The notes under the pieces: generated by a model
Databases searched by the model: none
What the model was told of the DNA's origin: nothing
What the model saw: only the letters and a program-made list of their open reading frames with translations
Program-made: the position numbers and the translations under genes
Assembly (NCBI RefSeq): GCF_003590095.1
Contig: NC_039483.1
Coordinates: forward strand, 12,896,001-12,960,000
Direction of reading: 5' to 3'
DNA: 64,000 nucleotides
Source of the DNA: Trichoplusia ni
Taxonomy: Eukaryota > Arthropoda > Insecta > Lepidoptera > Noctuidae
Shown here: positions 23,090 to 36,500 of the stretch, in pieces
Layout of the letters: the number at the start of each line of letters is the position of its first letter
How positions within the stretch are numbered: position 1 is the first letter of the stretch

Positions 23090-26000
23090 ATGGGTTGCGC
23101 GCAAAGTGAAATATCTCCTCAAAATGAACCAGCTCCTAGAAAAGGATGTACCGATGTGCTGTGGCTCATTATTTACATATTATTTTGGATATTAATGGTA
23201 AGACGGAAGACGATATTTAAGTAAATTTTCTTATAGGTTCAATGTTTATTTACAAAACAAACACGTAAGAATTATATTATTTTCAGATAATAGTTGCTGC
23301 TATATCATTTGTGTATGGAAATCCACTACGAGTTATAAATGGGTTTGATTCATTTGGCAATACCTGTGGAGTTAAACACAATCACAAGCTAACACCAGCT
23401 CCAGTTTCAGGCATCAGCACTGTTGATAAGAGATATCTTTTCTTTATGGATATCAAAGAACTACAAAGGTCTCTTAAAATTTGCGTCAAAGAATGCCCTA
23501 ACAAGAAGTTAAATTCATTGATTGACATTCAAAACTTTTATAAAGAAACTGGGTCAAACCTCTGCCGTTATGATGTCAACCTGAACAAAGTAACAACTAA
23601 CAAGGACTATGAACACAGCTATGTAGGTCCTTGTCCTACACTACCAGTTTATGAGACTTTCCCTCTACTGAATAGATGCTTCCCCAAGTCAGCTCATGAA
23701 CTTACAAAAAAAGTATTCACTGACTTCTATGATTTACTCAATAGTTGGGACACTATTGAGCAGATGCTTTCTGATCTCTATTCCTCATGGAAGGAAATGA
23801 TTATATGTGTCATAGTGGCCTTCAGTAAGTATTAAAAAAATTAACAAATTAAATTTTTTGTCTGTGAATAATATAGAATGTTTTTTCTTATTATTTTGCA
23901 CTGCTATGGTAATTTGATGGACACTAGTTTTGTAACTAAATTGATCTAGCTTTGTAGCTCTGTGTCACTGTTCTATATATACTCTATGTGGGAGGTCACA
24001 ATATAATAAAGACTGACTCATTGTTACCGATGATGTCAAGTAACTATTAATTTTTCCCACAGTTGCTGGTGTGAAGATGAGTCATAAACTAAGAAAAGCA
24101 TAATGATAAGAATAAGTACTTTAAAGAGGTTCCTATAATTATGTTGTAAACTTTCGTAGAAAATACAATAAAAAAAAGTTTTCAAACATCTTTAAACATA
24201 CAATGTAGACAATGGGTTTGTTTTGTGTATCATATAAGTGTAGTCTAGACTTTATATGATTGTTTAGTCTAATACTTTTGTTAAAGTTTTTTTTATAGTT
24301 TTCTGCATGCTATGTAAATGAGTAGAGCTCTTATTATTATTTATTTAATCTCCTATTTAGTTATTTTACCTTATTCCCATAATTATGTTAGTCCTAAATT
24401 GTTTAGATTAGACCAATCAATCATTATCATTATCAATTAACATATAATTGGCAGGAGTGTAGCAATTTAATGAGATTTAAAAGGAAAAGTAATTATATGA
24501 TCTCATTTAGTACTAAATAAGGAAGTCTGAGATAAGATATCATAATATTTTTACAAAAAGATTTGGTTTTATAAGCCAATAATTTATATTTATTACTTTT
24601 CAGTATGTTCCCTTATCATGGTGTCCATCCTTCATTTACTAGCTACTTTGGTATCATGGATATTTATGATACTAGTGTCGATAGCTAGTATAGCAGGAAC
24701 TGCATTACTATGGTACACATACCATGAACTGAGGACAAAACACAAGTCTTTTGAAACTGCATATTTATCTGTAAGTTACTAATATGTATACCTTCATAAG
24801 GCACTATGTACTATAATCTCATTATACTAACAAAATAAGTACTGAAATCAAACATCTCATCATAATTATGTTTTTCATTTTTTTAATTGCATATTTTTTT
24901 CAGGAATCTCTAAAGAACGAAAGCGCCTTTTTGTGGTATTCAATAATAGCTACTATTATTACTGTAAGTATCTCAAAATACACAACTTTTGATTAAATTA
25001 TTTATCACAAAAAAATGTTATTTTACTGTCCTTAGTAGTCCAATCATAATTTATTCACAAATCATGGTAAGACAACATCCAGTTAGAGAGCAGGGCCCAG
25101 ATTCTGCTATTTACAAAGGCCAATGAATGAATGGCAGTAGGATTAAATTTGAAATTATTCCTATTCTATTAAGCTGGAAGATATCGCTTTTAGCGATAAG
25201 GCCGCCATTGTACCCTAATATTGTATGTATTAATCACTGCTGTAATTCCATGGTGTACAATTAAGAATATTCTAATCTAATCTAAGCATTTTGCCAATAC
25301 AATAATTGGAAGTTAATTGTATTGATCTTGAGTGTACCGTCCCGTACTGAATTTGTAATTATTGTGTAGAAAAATTCTTAAAAGAATACGAAAATTGACA
25401 TTTTAAGCCAAATTTCAATTATTCATCGGCCATTGTAAATACCAGAACTGGGGCCCAGTTTTGTTGTAAATAGAAAGCAGTTACGAACTAGTAGAACTAC
25501 ATCGTATAAAAAACAATGATAGCCTATTCAACTTGTACATCCTGTATGTAATATGTATGCTTTAATTATTTTTAATTGCTCTAAACCCGCTGTTTAAACC
25601 TGCTTTAACTTTTTTATGGCACTTTACATTTAGTTTTGGCCAATGCCAATATATGTATAATTTTATTCTGCTTTTTTTTTTCAGGTGATATTATTGTTGT
25701 TGGTGTTTGTGATGCGTTCCCGCGTGTCTTTCTTGGCGGCCTTATTCAAAGAAACTGCTCATTGTCTTGGTTCCATTCCGGCCTTATTTTTACAACCTAT
25801 AATAACATTTTTCTTCCTTGTACTATTTTTAGCATTTTGGTCGATAGTTGTGGTAAGTTTTAGTTTCTTGTTTCAAAGTAAATTTGAAATTATAATTATT
25901 TACCGATAACAATACAAGTTACCATCTGTTTCAGGTATGTTTGGCAACGGCTAACTACCCTGGTATACCATTTCAAACTAATTTCCTACTAAATGGAACT

Positions 26001-28038
26001 TCGGCATCGGAACTGAGTCAAAGTAATAAAATAGCTATCGACGCACAAAACAATAGCTTGAAAAGTAAGAATAAACATTTAACTAAATTCGTCGGCCAAA
26101 ATAAAAAAATTACCTACTACATACGAAGTTTGAAGGGTTGAACTAAATTATTGTACCTAGAGATAACCTACTCTGCATCGTAAATTGATTGAATGAACTT
26201 TGGTATCTCCGTTACTTATACGTAGATACACAATTCATAAAGGCACTAGTCATTTCAAAAAATAAAAAACGAACTTTGCACTTAGAAACTTCACGTTTCG
26301 CGGGGGTTAAACGATCAATTCGTACTCAAGTTCAAAGTGAAAATAAAATAACTGACGACATGCAATACTAACAACGACAAAGTCTTGTACAACGACGAGA
26401 CTATTTTGTAATTTTCTAAATTGATCATGCTAAACTAACTATTAAATTAAATAGACGACCGTAATGTATACGAATAATCTTTATGTTATATTACAGCATT
26501 CACTTTGGAAAACATTGAGTTTGACCCCATGTGGGTTAAGAGTATGTGGTGGATATGTCTGATTTGCTTAGTTTGGGGTAGCGAGTTCATACTCGGATGT
26601 CAACAGATGACAATCGCTGGAGCGGTATCGCTTTGGTATTTTAGGTATGTATTGCGACATTATATCCGTATTAAGTTTTAGTTGACAAATCATAAGCAAA
26701 TGTTTCTATCTTGCTAATGATAATCGTCTATTTGTATATAAATGTAGCAAATTTTATTTCAGGGGTCCGAATGCTCATCCATCGCCTGTTTTGTATTCGA
26801 TCGGAAAACTTATAAAGTATCACTTGGGTTCAGTGGCAAAAGGATCATTTTTGATAACCCTCTTCAAGATACCTCGTCTCATCTTGACCTATTTACACGC
26901 TAAGTAAGTTATGAATAGAGTGTTATAGCATTAAACATAAATTGGTTACGCAAAGTTATAGTGTAGAAAATAATAGATAGAATATAAGTATCATTTTGAG
27001 TTATAACTATAGCTGCTTCTTTTCAGGTTGTCGTCTCGAGCAGAAAAAGGTTCAGAGTGCGCAAAATGTGGCCTTAAATGTGGTATATGTTGCTTCTACT
27101 GTCTCGAGAAGTTTATCCGGTACTTGAATCATAATGCCTATACGATAATTACTATTGAGAGATGCCACTTTTGCAAGGCGGCTGCTAAGGTAATTTTATA
27201 AGCCATTAATTAGTTAATTCAATGCTGCAAAATCTATTGTTTTAAAAATATTATTTTGTAGCATGAATAAGTTAAAAAGATGTTTACCGTGACTAAGTTA
27301 TACACTGATTTAAGCGTTTGAAGCGTCAAGAAAAAGAAAACATTCCCGCGCCTGTTTTATCTGATTAAACATTTTTATCAAATTTTATTTTATTTTCAGG
27401 CATTCAGCACCATAGTAAACAATGCTCTCCAAGTGGCCACGATAAACAGTGTGGGTGACTTCATCCTGTTCCTGGGTAAATGTATAGTGACAGCGGTCAC
27501 GGGTATCGTCGGTCTACTGCTTCTTAAGCGCAATACTGAACTGCACTTCTTTGCTGTACCGACGCTTGTGATTTGTGTCTTCTCGTTCTTTATTGCACAC
27601 TGCATACTTTCTCTTTATGAGGTTGGTTTTATACATATTATTTGTTTTGTTATGAGCCTAAATTTCTATTCCTTTTAAACGGATTACTTCGACAGTCCCA
27701 TACCTTTTTTTAGCTCATTTAAACTTCGCTGTATTTTAATGTGAAGTAACAGGGATCAAACCTAACTTAAAATTTATTACAGAAATTAATGACACAACCC
27801 ATATATTGCAACAGTCTTACAAAATACTTATGCTTCTGTGATCCACGGGATTTTAAACATAATATATTTTTAGATGGTGGTTGACTCCCTGTTCCTCTGC
27901 GTTTGTGAAGACCGCAACATGAACGGCGCTGACGGTAGATGGAAGAACTCGAGACTTGCGGAACTCGGCGGCCATAAACAACAGAAGCTCGATGACGTAG
28001 ACGGCACGGAACTTCAGGACGTGCCAGACAAGTATTGA
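23090..28038 (+). CDS. Ctl1: Choline transporter-like protein 1 (SLC44 family)
   Basis: This multi-pass membrane protein is of the SLC44/CTL family, which transports choline and related organic cations across plasma and mitochondrial membranes. Eleven coding exons join in frame: 23090-23197, 23287-23824, 24604-24770, 24904-24963, 25685-25852, 25935-26064, 26497-26644, 26763-26903, 27027-27189, 27400-27621 and 27874-28038. They give about 669 residues, a normal family length. The start MGCAQSE resembles the MGCC start of vertebrate CTL1. A hydrophobic helix follows (DVLWLIIYILFWILM), then a Cys-rich extracellular loop, then many hydrophobic segments. Family hallmarks are the Cys-rich loop GSECAKCGLKCGICCFYCLE and the C-terminal motif MVVDSLFLCVCEDRNMNG. 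No break is seen. Several introns are large (up to about 0.8 kb); the one before exon 5 carries a retroposon tail. Confidence 0.95.
25135..25275 (+). repeat. Truncated 3' end of a non-LTR retrotransposon (plus orientation)
   Basis: The segment contains ATATCGCTTTTAGCGATAAG followed by GCCGCCATTGTACC and a GTGTACAATTAAGAATATTC end with a short ATTCTAATCTAATC run. The same signature is at 32.93-33.06 kb on the minus strand. It sits in intron 4 of Ctl1. The hairpin-forming CGCTTTTAGCG-type core followed by GTACAATAAAG is, as I recall, a common 3' end of lepidopteran LINEs. Confidence 0.6.
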
Positions 28039-28656
28039 AGACAGACTGTAGAGCTTGTGGGCTTGTGCATGTCCGTCCAGTGCCTTATTATGGATAGCGG
28101 CTGCTAATGTAAATGTTCATGCTATATACTTTGGTATTTAAGCTCTTCTACTCAATAGCCGGGAATTATCTTTGAGACTGTACACTTGTGTCTATTCATG
28201 ACTTCAACATTTTTGTTATAAATTTAATCCGATATATATATATATATATCTTACTGTGTTAATTTGACATATTTAAATCAACTTTTCCACGAAGATTTTT
28301 CACCGAAAGAGTAATCCATCGTCAGTGTTTAGGTGAAGTAATTAATCTAATATTATGGTGCTTGCTTATGGTGTCGTATAAGATTTAATAATTTGGTACG
28401 GTGGTGTTAAAATATACTAACCAGTTTAAGGAATGCTTATTTGGTAACTTTTAATTGAATTAGTTATTCTACTTTAATGTGCATCTAGATGGTGAATGGT
28501 GATGGCATTGTTGAATGTAACTTTTTTCCTTTTTGTTTCATGTTTCTACTAACTGTATATCTAAAACTCTTCCGTATCATCGTCTTTTTTATGAATTTGG
28601 AATCATTAATTCTAGATACCTTAGTCAAATGACTACTCATACTTCTAATTGCTTTT

Positions 28657-28827
28657 AGGTCGGTTTTAGACTGGCGTTTTATACGCGCGTATAAGCTCGT
28701 TTTTGGACGCCGTAATAGGCGTTTTTACGCCAATCTGGTGTTTTGAGGCTCGTAATGTAGCGCGCGTGTAAGCCTGTATACTGAAACGCGCAAAGAATAC
28801 GCTTGTCTGAAATCAGTCTTAAACTTA
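28657..28827. repeat. CpG-rich, palindrome-rich MITE-like insertion
   Basis: This 170-bp block is strikingly richer in CpG than its surroundings. It holds several short palindromes, such as ATACGCGCGTAT and repeated ACGCC/GGCGT pairs. Its ends, GGTTTTAGACTGGCG and (reverse complement of the right end) AGTTTAAGACTGATT, are imperfect inverted copies of one another. This suggests a non-autonomous DNA transposon. Target-site duplication was not established. Confidence 0.45.
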
Positions 28828-29871
28828 GAATATAGATTTTTTATTAAAACGTATTTGGATAAGTATTAATAATAACAATTATTTTTCAGGTAAAATTGGC
28901 AGCATTTAATTTAAGAAGAATTTTAAGACGCTTTTAATCAGTAATGCATTTTATAATTTATTATTAATGTAAGCACAACTACACCGTCTTATTTGAATTG
29001 GGCTGATATTGAGAAGTGAACCTATGGAGTAGTGTCTATAGTTCAATTGTTGAGGGAAGAAGCATGGTAAATTAAGCTGCAAATCTCAGAAGTTTGAAGG
29101 TCCTTCAAGAACAAAATTTTACTAAATATAACATTTATGTTGCATGTGGCAATCAAAAAAAGTCTTAGAGAGATATTTTTACAAATCAGTATTTATTCGA
29201 AGCAATTCTCAAATCTTTATAAGATTTAAAGAATGTATTATTCTGTCTCAATATCCTTTTAGTGTTTAGATTGTTTTTACACCTTTAATTTGATGTTGGT
29301 GCAATTTTATAGCTATAAGAATCATGGTTTTCCGAGTTTTGACGTAAATGAATATTTTGTGAATCTCGATAGTACGTATTCTTTATAGATGTTTACACAT
29401 TTTGATAAAATAGTGATGTACGTTATTTATGTTGCACGATTTTTTATCCGCATGCTTATATTGTTAATGATAATTATTTTTATGCGTATTGTGTGTCTTT
29501 GTGAACATGTAATTTTGAGATTGTTTAGAATTAGTACAATTTAGGGGGCCACTGTCCCCTCTTACTGTAGGTGAGTTGTAGTTATGAAAACAAGTCTGCG
29601 CATGGCGGTGCAGAATGGTGGCTACAATCTATAGTGAGAACTGATGGTAGGCTCTAATCCGTGCTCCGTAAACGAGAGAATCTCACAGTACATGTAATAA
29701 TCTCGTTTAAAACTTTTATCATCGTCATTTAACAAACTTTATTTTAATAATAAGATAATAAGACAAGTATTACTTATACTTTAAGCCTATTTTGAGGTAA
29801 TTTTTGATATTCAATTTTTTTGGTTTTAGGAACCCTAGCTAAGACTATTGTCTTTTTTATTTATTACGCTA

Positions 29872-30213
29872 TTTTAAATTATATTCAATTTATACTTTTT
29901 TTTTTAATTCTTTTGATTCAAGCATTTATTTTACTTTTTCGTAATATTTTTTTCAAATTTTACCGTATATTAACCGTCCATATTTTATTTTAAATTATAC
30001 TCAATTTATACTTTTTTTTGAATTCTTTTGATTCAAGCATTTATTTTACTTTTTCGTAATATTTTTTTCAAATTTTACTGTATATTAACCGTCCATATTT
30101 TATTTTAAATTATACTCAATTTATACTTTTTTTTTAATTCTTTTGATTCAAGCATTTATTTTACTTTTTCGTAATATTTTTTTCAAATTTTACGGTATAT
30201 TAACCGTCCATAT
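29872..30213. repeat. 115-bp tandem repeat, about three copies
   Basis: A unit containing TTGATTCAAGCATTTATTTT, a CGTAATATTTTTTTC block and TATATTAACCGTCCATAT repeats with a constant 115-bp spacing; the GATTCA landmark falls at 29,915, 30,030 and 30,145. Copies differ by only a few bases, for example CCGTATA, CTGTATA and CGGTATA at the same point. The unit is very AT-rich and non-coding. Confidence 0.9.
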
Positions 30214-30248
30214 CTTATCGATAGTTTTTCTATAAAATACACAATAAA

Positions 30249-30945
30249 TGAAATGTATTTAAAGGTTTTTTATCTGTACATAAATGAGTTATTAAGGTAA
30301 TTAAGCAATATAATAAATTATTATTATAAATCATTGTGTTATACATTTTACTGAGATTATGAAATTGTTGTACCTATATTATATTGCACAACATATACTC
30401 CATTTGTTTAGGTAGGTAATTAGAACAAGGTAAATTTAATAATCTAATTTTTTTTTTGTTTTGGGCGCATGTTAGTTTGGAATTTCCTTATGATGCCATT
30501 TCCTTAGTAGCCATGACTCATATAATAGAAAGACAGATTGAGGTTGGAAGAGGCAAAGGAAGGCTAAGAAGGAAGTACATAAACCAACTGAAGGCAAAGG
30601 CAGCTTCTTCGAATTTAGTCTAAATTTTGGTGTGTCTTTATATACAAACACATAAAATTTATTTCCCTGATAACACATTAACAACTTTCTTGAATTTAAC
30701 TGCATTTTATTTTTAAACTGAGTATTTATACAAAAACCTTTTTAAAGTACCTAAACAAATGGAGAAAAGAAATATTAATTCCAATATTAATGACTGTTAA
30801 AAACTATTCAAGAATTGATGTTGTCGTTACTTGCAATAATATAAGGATTTTACCTCAACAGTTCTTCCATTACAGCCTAATATGAGGGCATTAATCAATC
30901 ATGTTTGAATAAAAAACTCATTTGTGTGAACAATAAATTTTATTA
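30249..30945. other. Intergenic region between Ctl1 and BRX1 3' ends
   Basis: No coding exon is visible. The open minus-strand frame at 30,472-30,705 lacks any family resemblance. A minus-strand AATAAA at 30939-30944 lies directly after the BRX1 stop codon, and further minus-strand signals occur near 30,705 and 30,658. Confidence 0.4.
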
Positions 30946-32577
30946 TCACGATTTACCAGGCTTTTTCTTTTTAAATTGCTTCCTCTTCTTAATCTGGTCT
31001 GAAATAGCTTTAGATTTAGCTTTCAGCTGTTTACGCCTTATTGTTTTGTCAGGGTTTGTTTTAGTCTTTTTCATCACACTCAAGATAGGCTTTTTAGCCT
31101 TAGGTTTACGAACTTTTTCTTCCTCAATAGATTCATCCACAATCTCCTCTGGAAACACAAATATGTTTTGTGAATATATTAAATGTGACAAAATAATGTA
31201 TTTTTAACAACATCAACATACTAATGAGCTTCTAAAGAAGTATCTTAAGAATTAAATTGTTTTTACCTTTAACAATAACTTCCTGTGCTTTCTCCATAGG
31301 ATCACCTTTGAAGAAGTCAGCTCCTTCTATATCAGGATATCCAGTTTCGGGTTTGGTAGCCTCATAAACAGCTTTCTTCTCAATTCTCCTCTCATACTTG
31401 CTGCCTGCCTTCTTAGAAGCTGCCTGTCTCAGTTTTGCTGGACTGATATACTTAGCATTTTCCCACAATGTTGATCCACCAAATGATCCAGAAAATATTT
31501 TTACCTGGAATTGGTAAGATTGTTAACTATGGTATTGACAAAAAAAACATACTGTTGTAGTGCTGTGTTACTAACACATTCAAACAGTATTACTTGTTAA
31601 GTTTAATAAATGACTTAAATATAAAAACAAATGGTCTACTTACAGGATTAAGTACAAATCTAGGTCCAATTTCAGCTAAAGCTCCATCTTCAGAGAGAAT
31701 TTGGTAATTTCTAAACCAAATCCTGTTATCTAAGATCATGAATGTATATACATGATCAAAGAATGGTTGACTCTTAGGATGGTGTTTAGGAACCCCAAAT
31801 ATCTGCGTCAATAGTTCCTTCAGTAAATTGTAATGTGGATCCTTAGTAAATTGTGGGTCAAATGATAAAAGAGGCCTTGATCCTCTTAGGCAGTTGCCAG
31901 TCATTTTTAATTCTGCCATTGTGTAAACTGTAATTAAAATAAAGAAATTGATATAACACAGCTGCTATGCTTGAATATTACACAGAAAATTGACTTCAAA
32001 TTTTTATACATACTATTTTCAACCAGAAACTTAACACTCGGTCCATTAGGGACATTAGCCATCCAAAGGTACAGGTCTCGCATCTTCCTGCCTTCAAAAA
32101 GTATGCATTTATTGCAGTTCTTCATTTCACTGATCTCATTTACCACATATAAGTTTTTGCTTCTCTCCATCTTAGACTCTGTTTTATGATGTGGCATCAA
32201 CTTTTTTATATCTTCCATAAGATGCCGATGGCGGTGGTTAATACCTCGTGCAGCGAAGACTAATACTCTTTGCCGGTTAATCCATTTTACCTGAAATAAC
32301 CATTATTATATTATTACACAATTTTCGGGTAATATGGTTTCACAACATGCTGTTATGGAAAATAATTAAATAACTATCATGAATGATGGTGTCTACAAAA
32401 AAAAAACAGTTATATTTACAAATGTTTTAGGCTGTTAATCAAGTTTCTAACCTGTCTAGGTGCGGGATCGTCAGACATTCGCACCGGTGGCAGTACCACA
32501 ACATTATCATCTTCTTTTTTAGCTTGAGGTACTAAAGCTATCTTTTTCTTCCCAGTCTTGGCCTTTACTTTAACCAT
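30946..32577 (-). CDS. BRIX1: Ribosome biogenesis protein BRX1 homolog (Brix domain)
   Basis: This nucleolar factor is required for 60S ribosomal subunit assembly. Five minus-strand exons join in frame: 32452-32577, 32014-32290, 31644-31927, 31267-31504 and 30946-31148, for about 375 residues. The ATG at 32575-32577 (MVKVKAKTGKKK) is preferred because the longer open frame upstream begins with a non-ATG codon. The Brix domain runs from WINRQRVLVFAARGINHRHR through MPHHKTESKMERSKNLYVVN, KCILFEGRKMRDLYLWMAN, MTGNCLRGSRPLLSFDP and YTFMILDNRIWFRNYQI. The C-terminus is lysine-rich and nucleolar-like (KKRKQFKKKKPGKS). It has no lesion and diverges from D2HGDH across 936 bp. Confidence 0.96.
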
Positions 32578-33513
32578 TGTGAATATACTTTGATTACAAT
32601 AACCACGTGCGAATCTCAAACTGATACAGTGCTACAAACAAACGTCATTCACGGGCATTTGTCAACCTCAAAAACAGTTCTGCCAACAACTAACAAGTGT
32701 CCATTACAAAATGACATTCTTGATTCTACCCATAGATAATACATATAATACTGGTAATTCTACCATAGAGAACAACTGTGTGTGTCGATGCCCATTTCCA
32801 GTAAACAGCAATCCATTAAAAAATAAGGACAGATAAGCAAATTACATCAAAAAAGTGTATTGAAAAAATTTGTAAAAAAACAGCATCATTAATCTTATTC
32901 TTTGCTGAATAGGCGCGAGCTTAAATAGAATAGAATAGAATACTCTTTATTGTACACCATAAGGAAAAACAATTTTGGTCAATACAAACAAATATGATGA
33001 GTACAAAAGGCGGTCTTATCGCTAAAAAGCAATCTCTTTCAGACAAAATAATACTTTTTAAATTATAACACAGGGTTCTGAACTATAGAACTTATGTCTG
33101 TGGTTTGTGCAGGTGAAGAATCAATGTGTTTACGAATTCGAAGTTACGTAATCAATGTTACGAAGCCGTAATAATGTTATTCCTGTTATGAACTCACGTT
33201 GGGTCTATTTTCCTACCAATTTGAAGACTGTTTGGTTGACATATTATTGGCTTCATTGATTATGCCATTATGAAATAAATCCAGACCTAGAAATGCTTAT
33301 TTCGCATAAACGTCGCAGTAATATATTATTTTGTTTAGCAATGTACTATCTAGCTTAAGGTCTTTAGTAAAGATATGTGAATGTCTATCAATAGACGTCT
33401 CAAACTGTACAACTACAATCAGTAGGTACATTAGTATACATTTTTGTATCGTGTAAGACGCTACTGTTTTGTGGTAGAGTGATAAGTAAACAAGATTGCT
33501 ACGTAAATACAAA
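32578..33513. promoter_or_regulatory. Divergent intergenic region, BRX1 / D2HGDH
   Basis: The two start codons point away from each other across 936 bp. A truncated LINE tail (32.93-33.06 kb) lies near the middle. Both promoters must share the remaining sequence unless distant non-coding exons exist. No specific site is claimed. Confidence 0.45.
32925..33062 (-). repeat. Truncated 3' end of a non-LTR retrotransposon (minus orientation)
   Basis: Read on the minus strand, this gives GATTGCTTTTTAGCGATAAG, then ACCGCCTTTTGTACTC, then GTGTACAATAAAGAGTATTC and a short (ATTCT)n run. It is the same family as the plus-strand copy at 25.1 kb. Only about 140 bp of the 3' end remains, typical of 5'-truncated LINE insertion. 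Confidence 0.7.
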
Positions 33514-36500
33514 ATGATCAAACCACTGGTTACTTTAGTAGGATTATTACATAAAAGTAAAATATCAGAACAAGTTAGATATGCGTCGCAGGCTTTACCA
33601 CAGTTGTCTTCGGTAAGATTTGGAGTAATATACTACGTATTTACTATTTAAATTAAATTCTCTTAATGTGACTCATTTTAATGCATGTAAATAAATTTAT
33701 CAACTCTGTTTCTATCTATTACGTGTGTTTATTTCTAATAGCTGTTGTTGCTTTAGGTATCAACTTACTGGCTAAGTACTTGCCTTGTTAGTAAACATTG
33801 TAGGTACTTGATGATGGTAAAATGAAGATGATCTACCTTATATTTAAAGTATTGTGATTTTTATTAGTTTGTATTTTCAAAAAAGATAGCCTACTTAAAT
33901 AAAGTTTAGGTAACGACTAAATGAATAGTTACAATTAGATTTAGGGACTGAGTTGGATTTAATGCTAATTCCCAGAGTCATCGTACTCGTACCTACGCAA
34001 TGATCCAAGTTTGATTCCCGTTGACAAACACAAAAATATTCATCTATGCTTAAAAATTCTAGACGAATAGGTACCTGCTACCTACTTAGGTTTTTCGTGA
34101 CATTCTGTATTTCGGTAAGCTCTATTCTGATTCTCGGTGTAAGAATGAATAGATTTAAGTAAGTAAGTATATTATAAAGCGTAACTCTAATTAATATAAA
34201 TATATAATTAGTAGGTATGTTAATTCTTATTACGGTATGTACGTATTGTTCTCTATCAGGAACATAACATTAGTCTAATATTTATGTTTAAAAGTCATTA
34301 TTTAATGTTTACATTGTTCATTCGCGTTGATAAATGACTGAATATTTACTTATTTTCATGATTTTGCATATTATTAATAAAATAATATTGTATACTCAAA
34401 TACTTTTTAATCGATACACAAAACAATAGTTAGATAAAGCGCCCTTCTCTCTTACAGGAAAAATACAACATAAAAAGAAAAGACTTCGGCACAATAAAAT
34501 CATCTGATGTTAGTTATTTTAAATCGATTCTAAATGAAGGTCGAGTGTTGACTGATGAAAATGATGTAATGCCCTATAACATAGACTGGATAAAGAATTG
34601 CAGAGGTATGAAACTCAAACGGTGCAATTGTGGTATATTATAATATACGTAACTATTGACAAGCAACTTAGACTACGACTATTAAATCTAGTCCAACTTA
34701 TGAAAGTCAAAATTAAAATTCGACTTGAAGTAGAACAGGGCTTTCTTTACATAATGTCACAAACTTTTACTGCTTTTTTCAAGTACATGCCAACAACGCA
34801 TATTGAGTATGTTGCAGAATATAGCTCCTTTGTCATTTCAGGACAGTCGACTGTTGTATTGAAACCACAAAATACTGCAGAAGTATCGGCTATTCTGAAG
34901 TACTGTAATGAAAAACGACTGGCTGTCTGCCCGCAAGGTGGCAACACTGGCCTTGTCGGGGGGTCCGTGCCTGTCTTCGACGAAATCGTACTCAACTTCT
35001 CATTGATGAACAAAATCGAAAGCCTCGACGATGTATCAGGTTAAATATGGAGCATTTTAAACTGAGGATACTCTTAAAATTAAGCTAAAACATTTGTGAT
35101 ATATCCTGGCAAAGGCTAGGGTGGGATCAAGTCCTTATAATGTAGTTAGCTTATTTAATTTTCGTGGGCTGAGTTTTGTCAAGTGGATCAAAAATAATAA
35201 AAGCTAAACATATATTTAGGTACTTAATACAGAATTAAAAGTAATTAAACAAATTTTGGCTAAGTGCAGATTTACAGTAGGTACTTATAAGAAAAAAACA
35301 CTGTAGAAACTTTCTTACTTACCTTCGTACTGAAATGAAAGTATTACCACTCGTCTGCGTGCGTTATGTGTGCGGCAACAATCTTATTACGTATAAGGTA
35401 ATACATAATACTACATGTTCATGTAACTTGCATAATAGGAGGAATACAATACTATTGGTAGGTACCTACTCAAAACAAAATGGGTATACAAGAAACGTCC
35501 ATTACAAATCTAATGTAGGAAAGTGCTAGGAAAAGATTAGCTTTAGACCCCTAAAATTAGTTCAATTTATTTTCTCAGGAGCTTTGATTTGCGAAGCCGG
35601 TTGTATACTCGAGAATTTAGACAACTATGTACGAGAGCGGGGTCTTATCATGCCCTTGGATTTGGGCGCTAAGGGTAGCTGCCATATTGGCGGTAACGCC
35701 AGCACAAATGCCGGGGGGCTAAGACTACTGCGCTATGGTAACCTACACGGGTCTATTCTAGGAATTGAAGCCGTAAGTTCTTATATTTGGATATAAATAG
35801 TTAAAATTGTAGTAAGGTAGGTAAGGTTAATTTAAATTACCATATGTAGTCGTGTCAGCTTATGAAAGGTCTTTGTTACAAGAAAGCATCGAAAATTAAA
35901 TTGAGCTTACACGAATTTGCATCCCACAAAGCAACAGCTTAACAGGTTTGATACTGCCTGCAGTCCCAGAATTAACTAAATAACAAAAACCGGTTGCCGA
36001 ACACGCTTCAAAGATGCGAAGGATGAGATTGTTTCCAGTTTTAATTTTATCTTTGAACAACTTTAAAAATATGATATTGTTTCTTGTTGGGAACTACCTA
36101 AACTAGTGGCTTGTTTTTCTTAGCCGCTATAAATAGATAAGTGACATAGATTTAAGAACATTGCAAGTATCTTCTTTTTTAGGTAAAAGCTGACGGAACT
36201 GTTATAGACTGCCTAAAGGCACTGAAAAAGGACAACACAGGATACCACTTGAAACATCTTTTTATCGGGTCCGAAGGAACCTTAGGATTTGTCACGAAAG
36301 TAGCTGTAAGCTGCCCCGTCCTACCCAAGGCCGTTAATTTAGGATTTTTTGGTGAGCTATAAGATATGATGTGATGTAAAAGATTTATAAAAATACATAT
36401 CCTTCAGTGGGCAGGTATTTTTATAAGGCATCGTTTATTTATTAAGGTCTTGAACGATAAGATCTGAATGAAAAAAACAGTGATAAAATTAATGTTTTAG

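Larger units (their letters stand above)
28039..30248 (+). other. Downstream region / possible 3' UTR of Ctl1
   Basis: No coding exon is seen in this 2.2-kb stretch. An AATAAA at 30243-30248 could end a long 3' UTR, but nearer sites may be used. It contains a short (TA)n run at 28,231-28,248, a CpG-rich MITE-like island (28.66-28.83 kb) and a 115-bp tandem repeat (29.87-30.21 kb). Confidence 0.4.

Noticed and set aside
34598..34841. N-terminal extension of the open frame leading into D2HGDH exon 3
   Set aside because: It lies in intron 2. Exon 2 ends at a GT donor (34606) and exon 3 starts after AG at 34841, and only that splice joins conserved residues.
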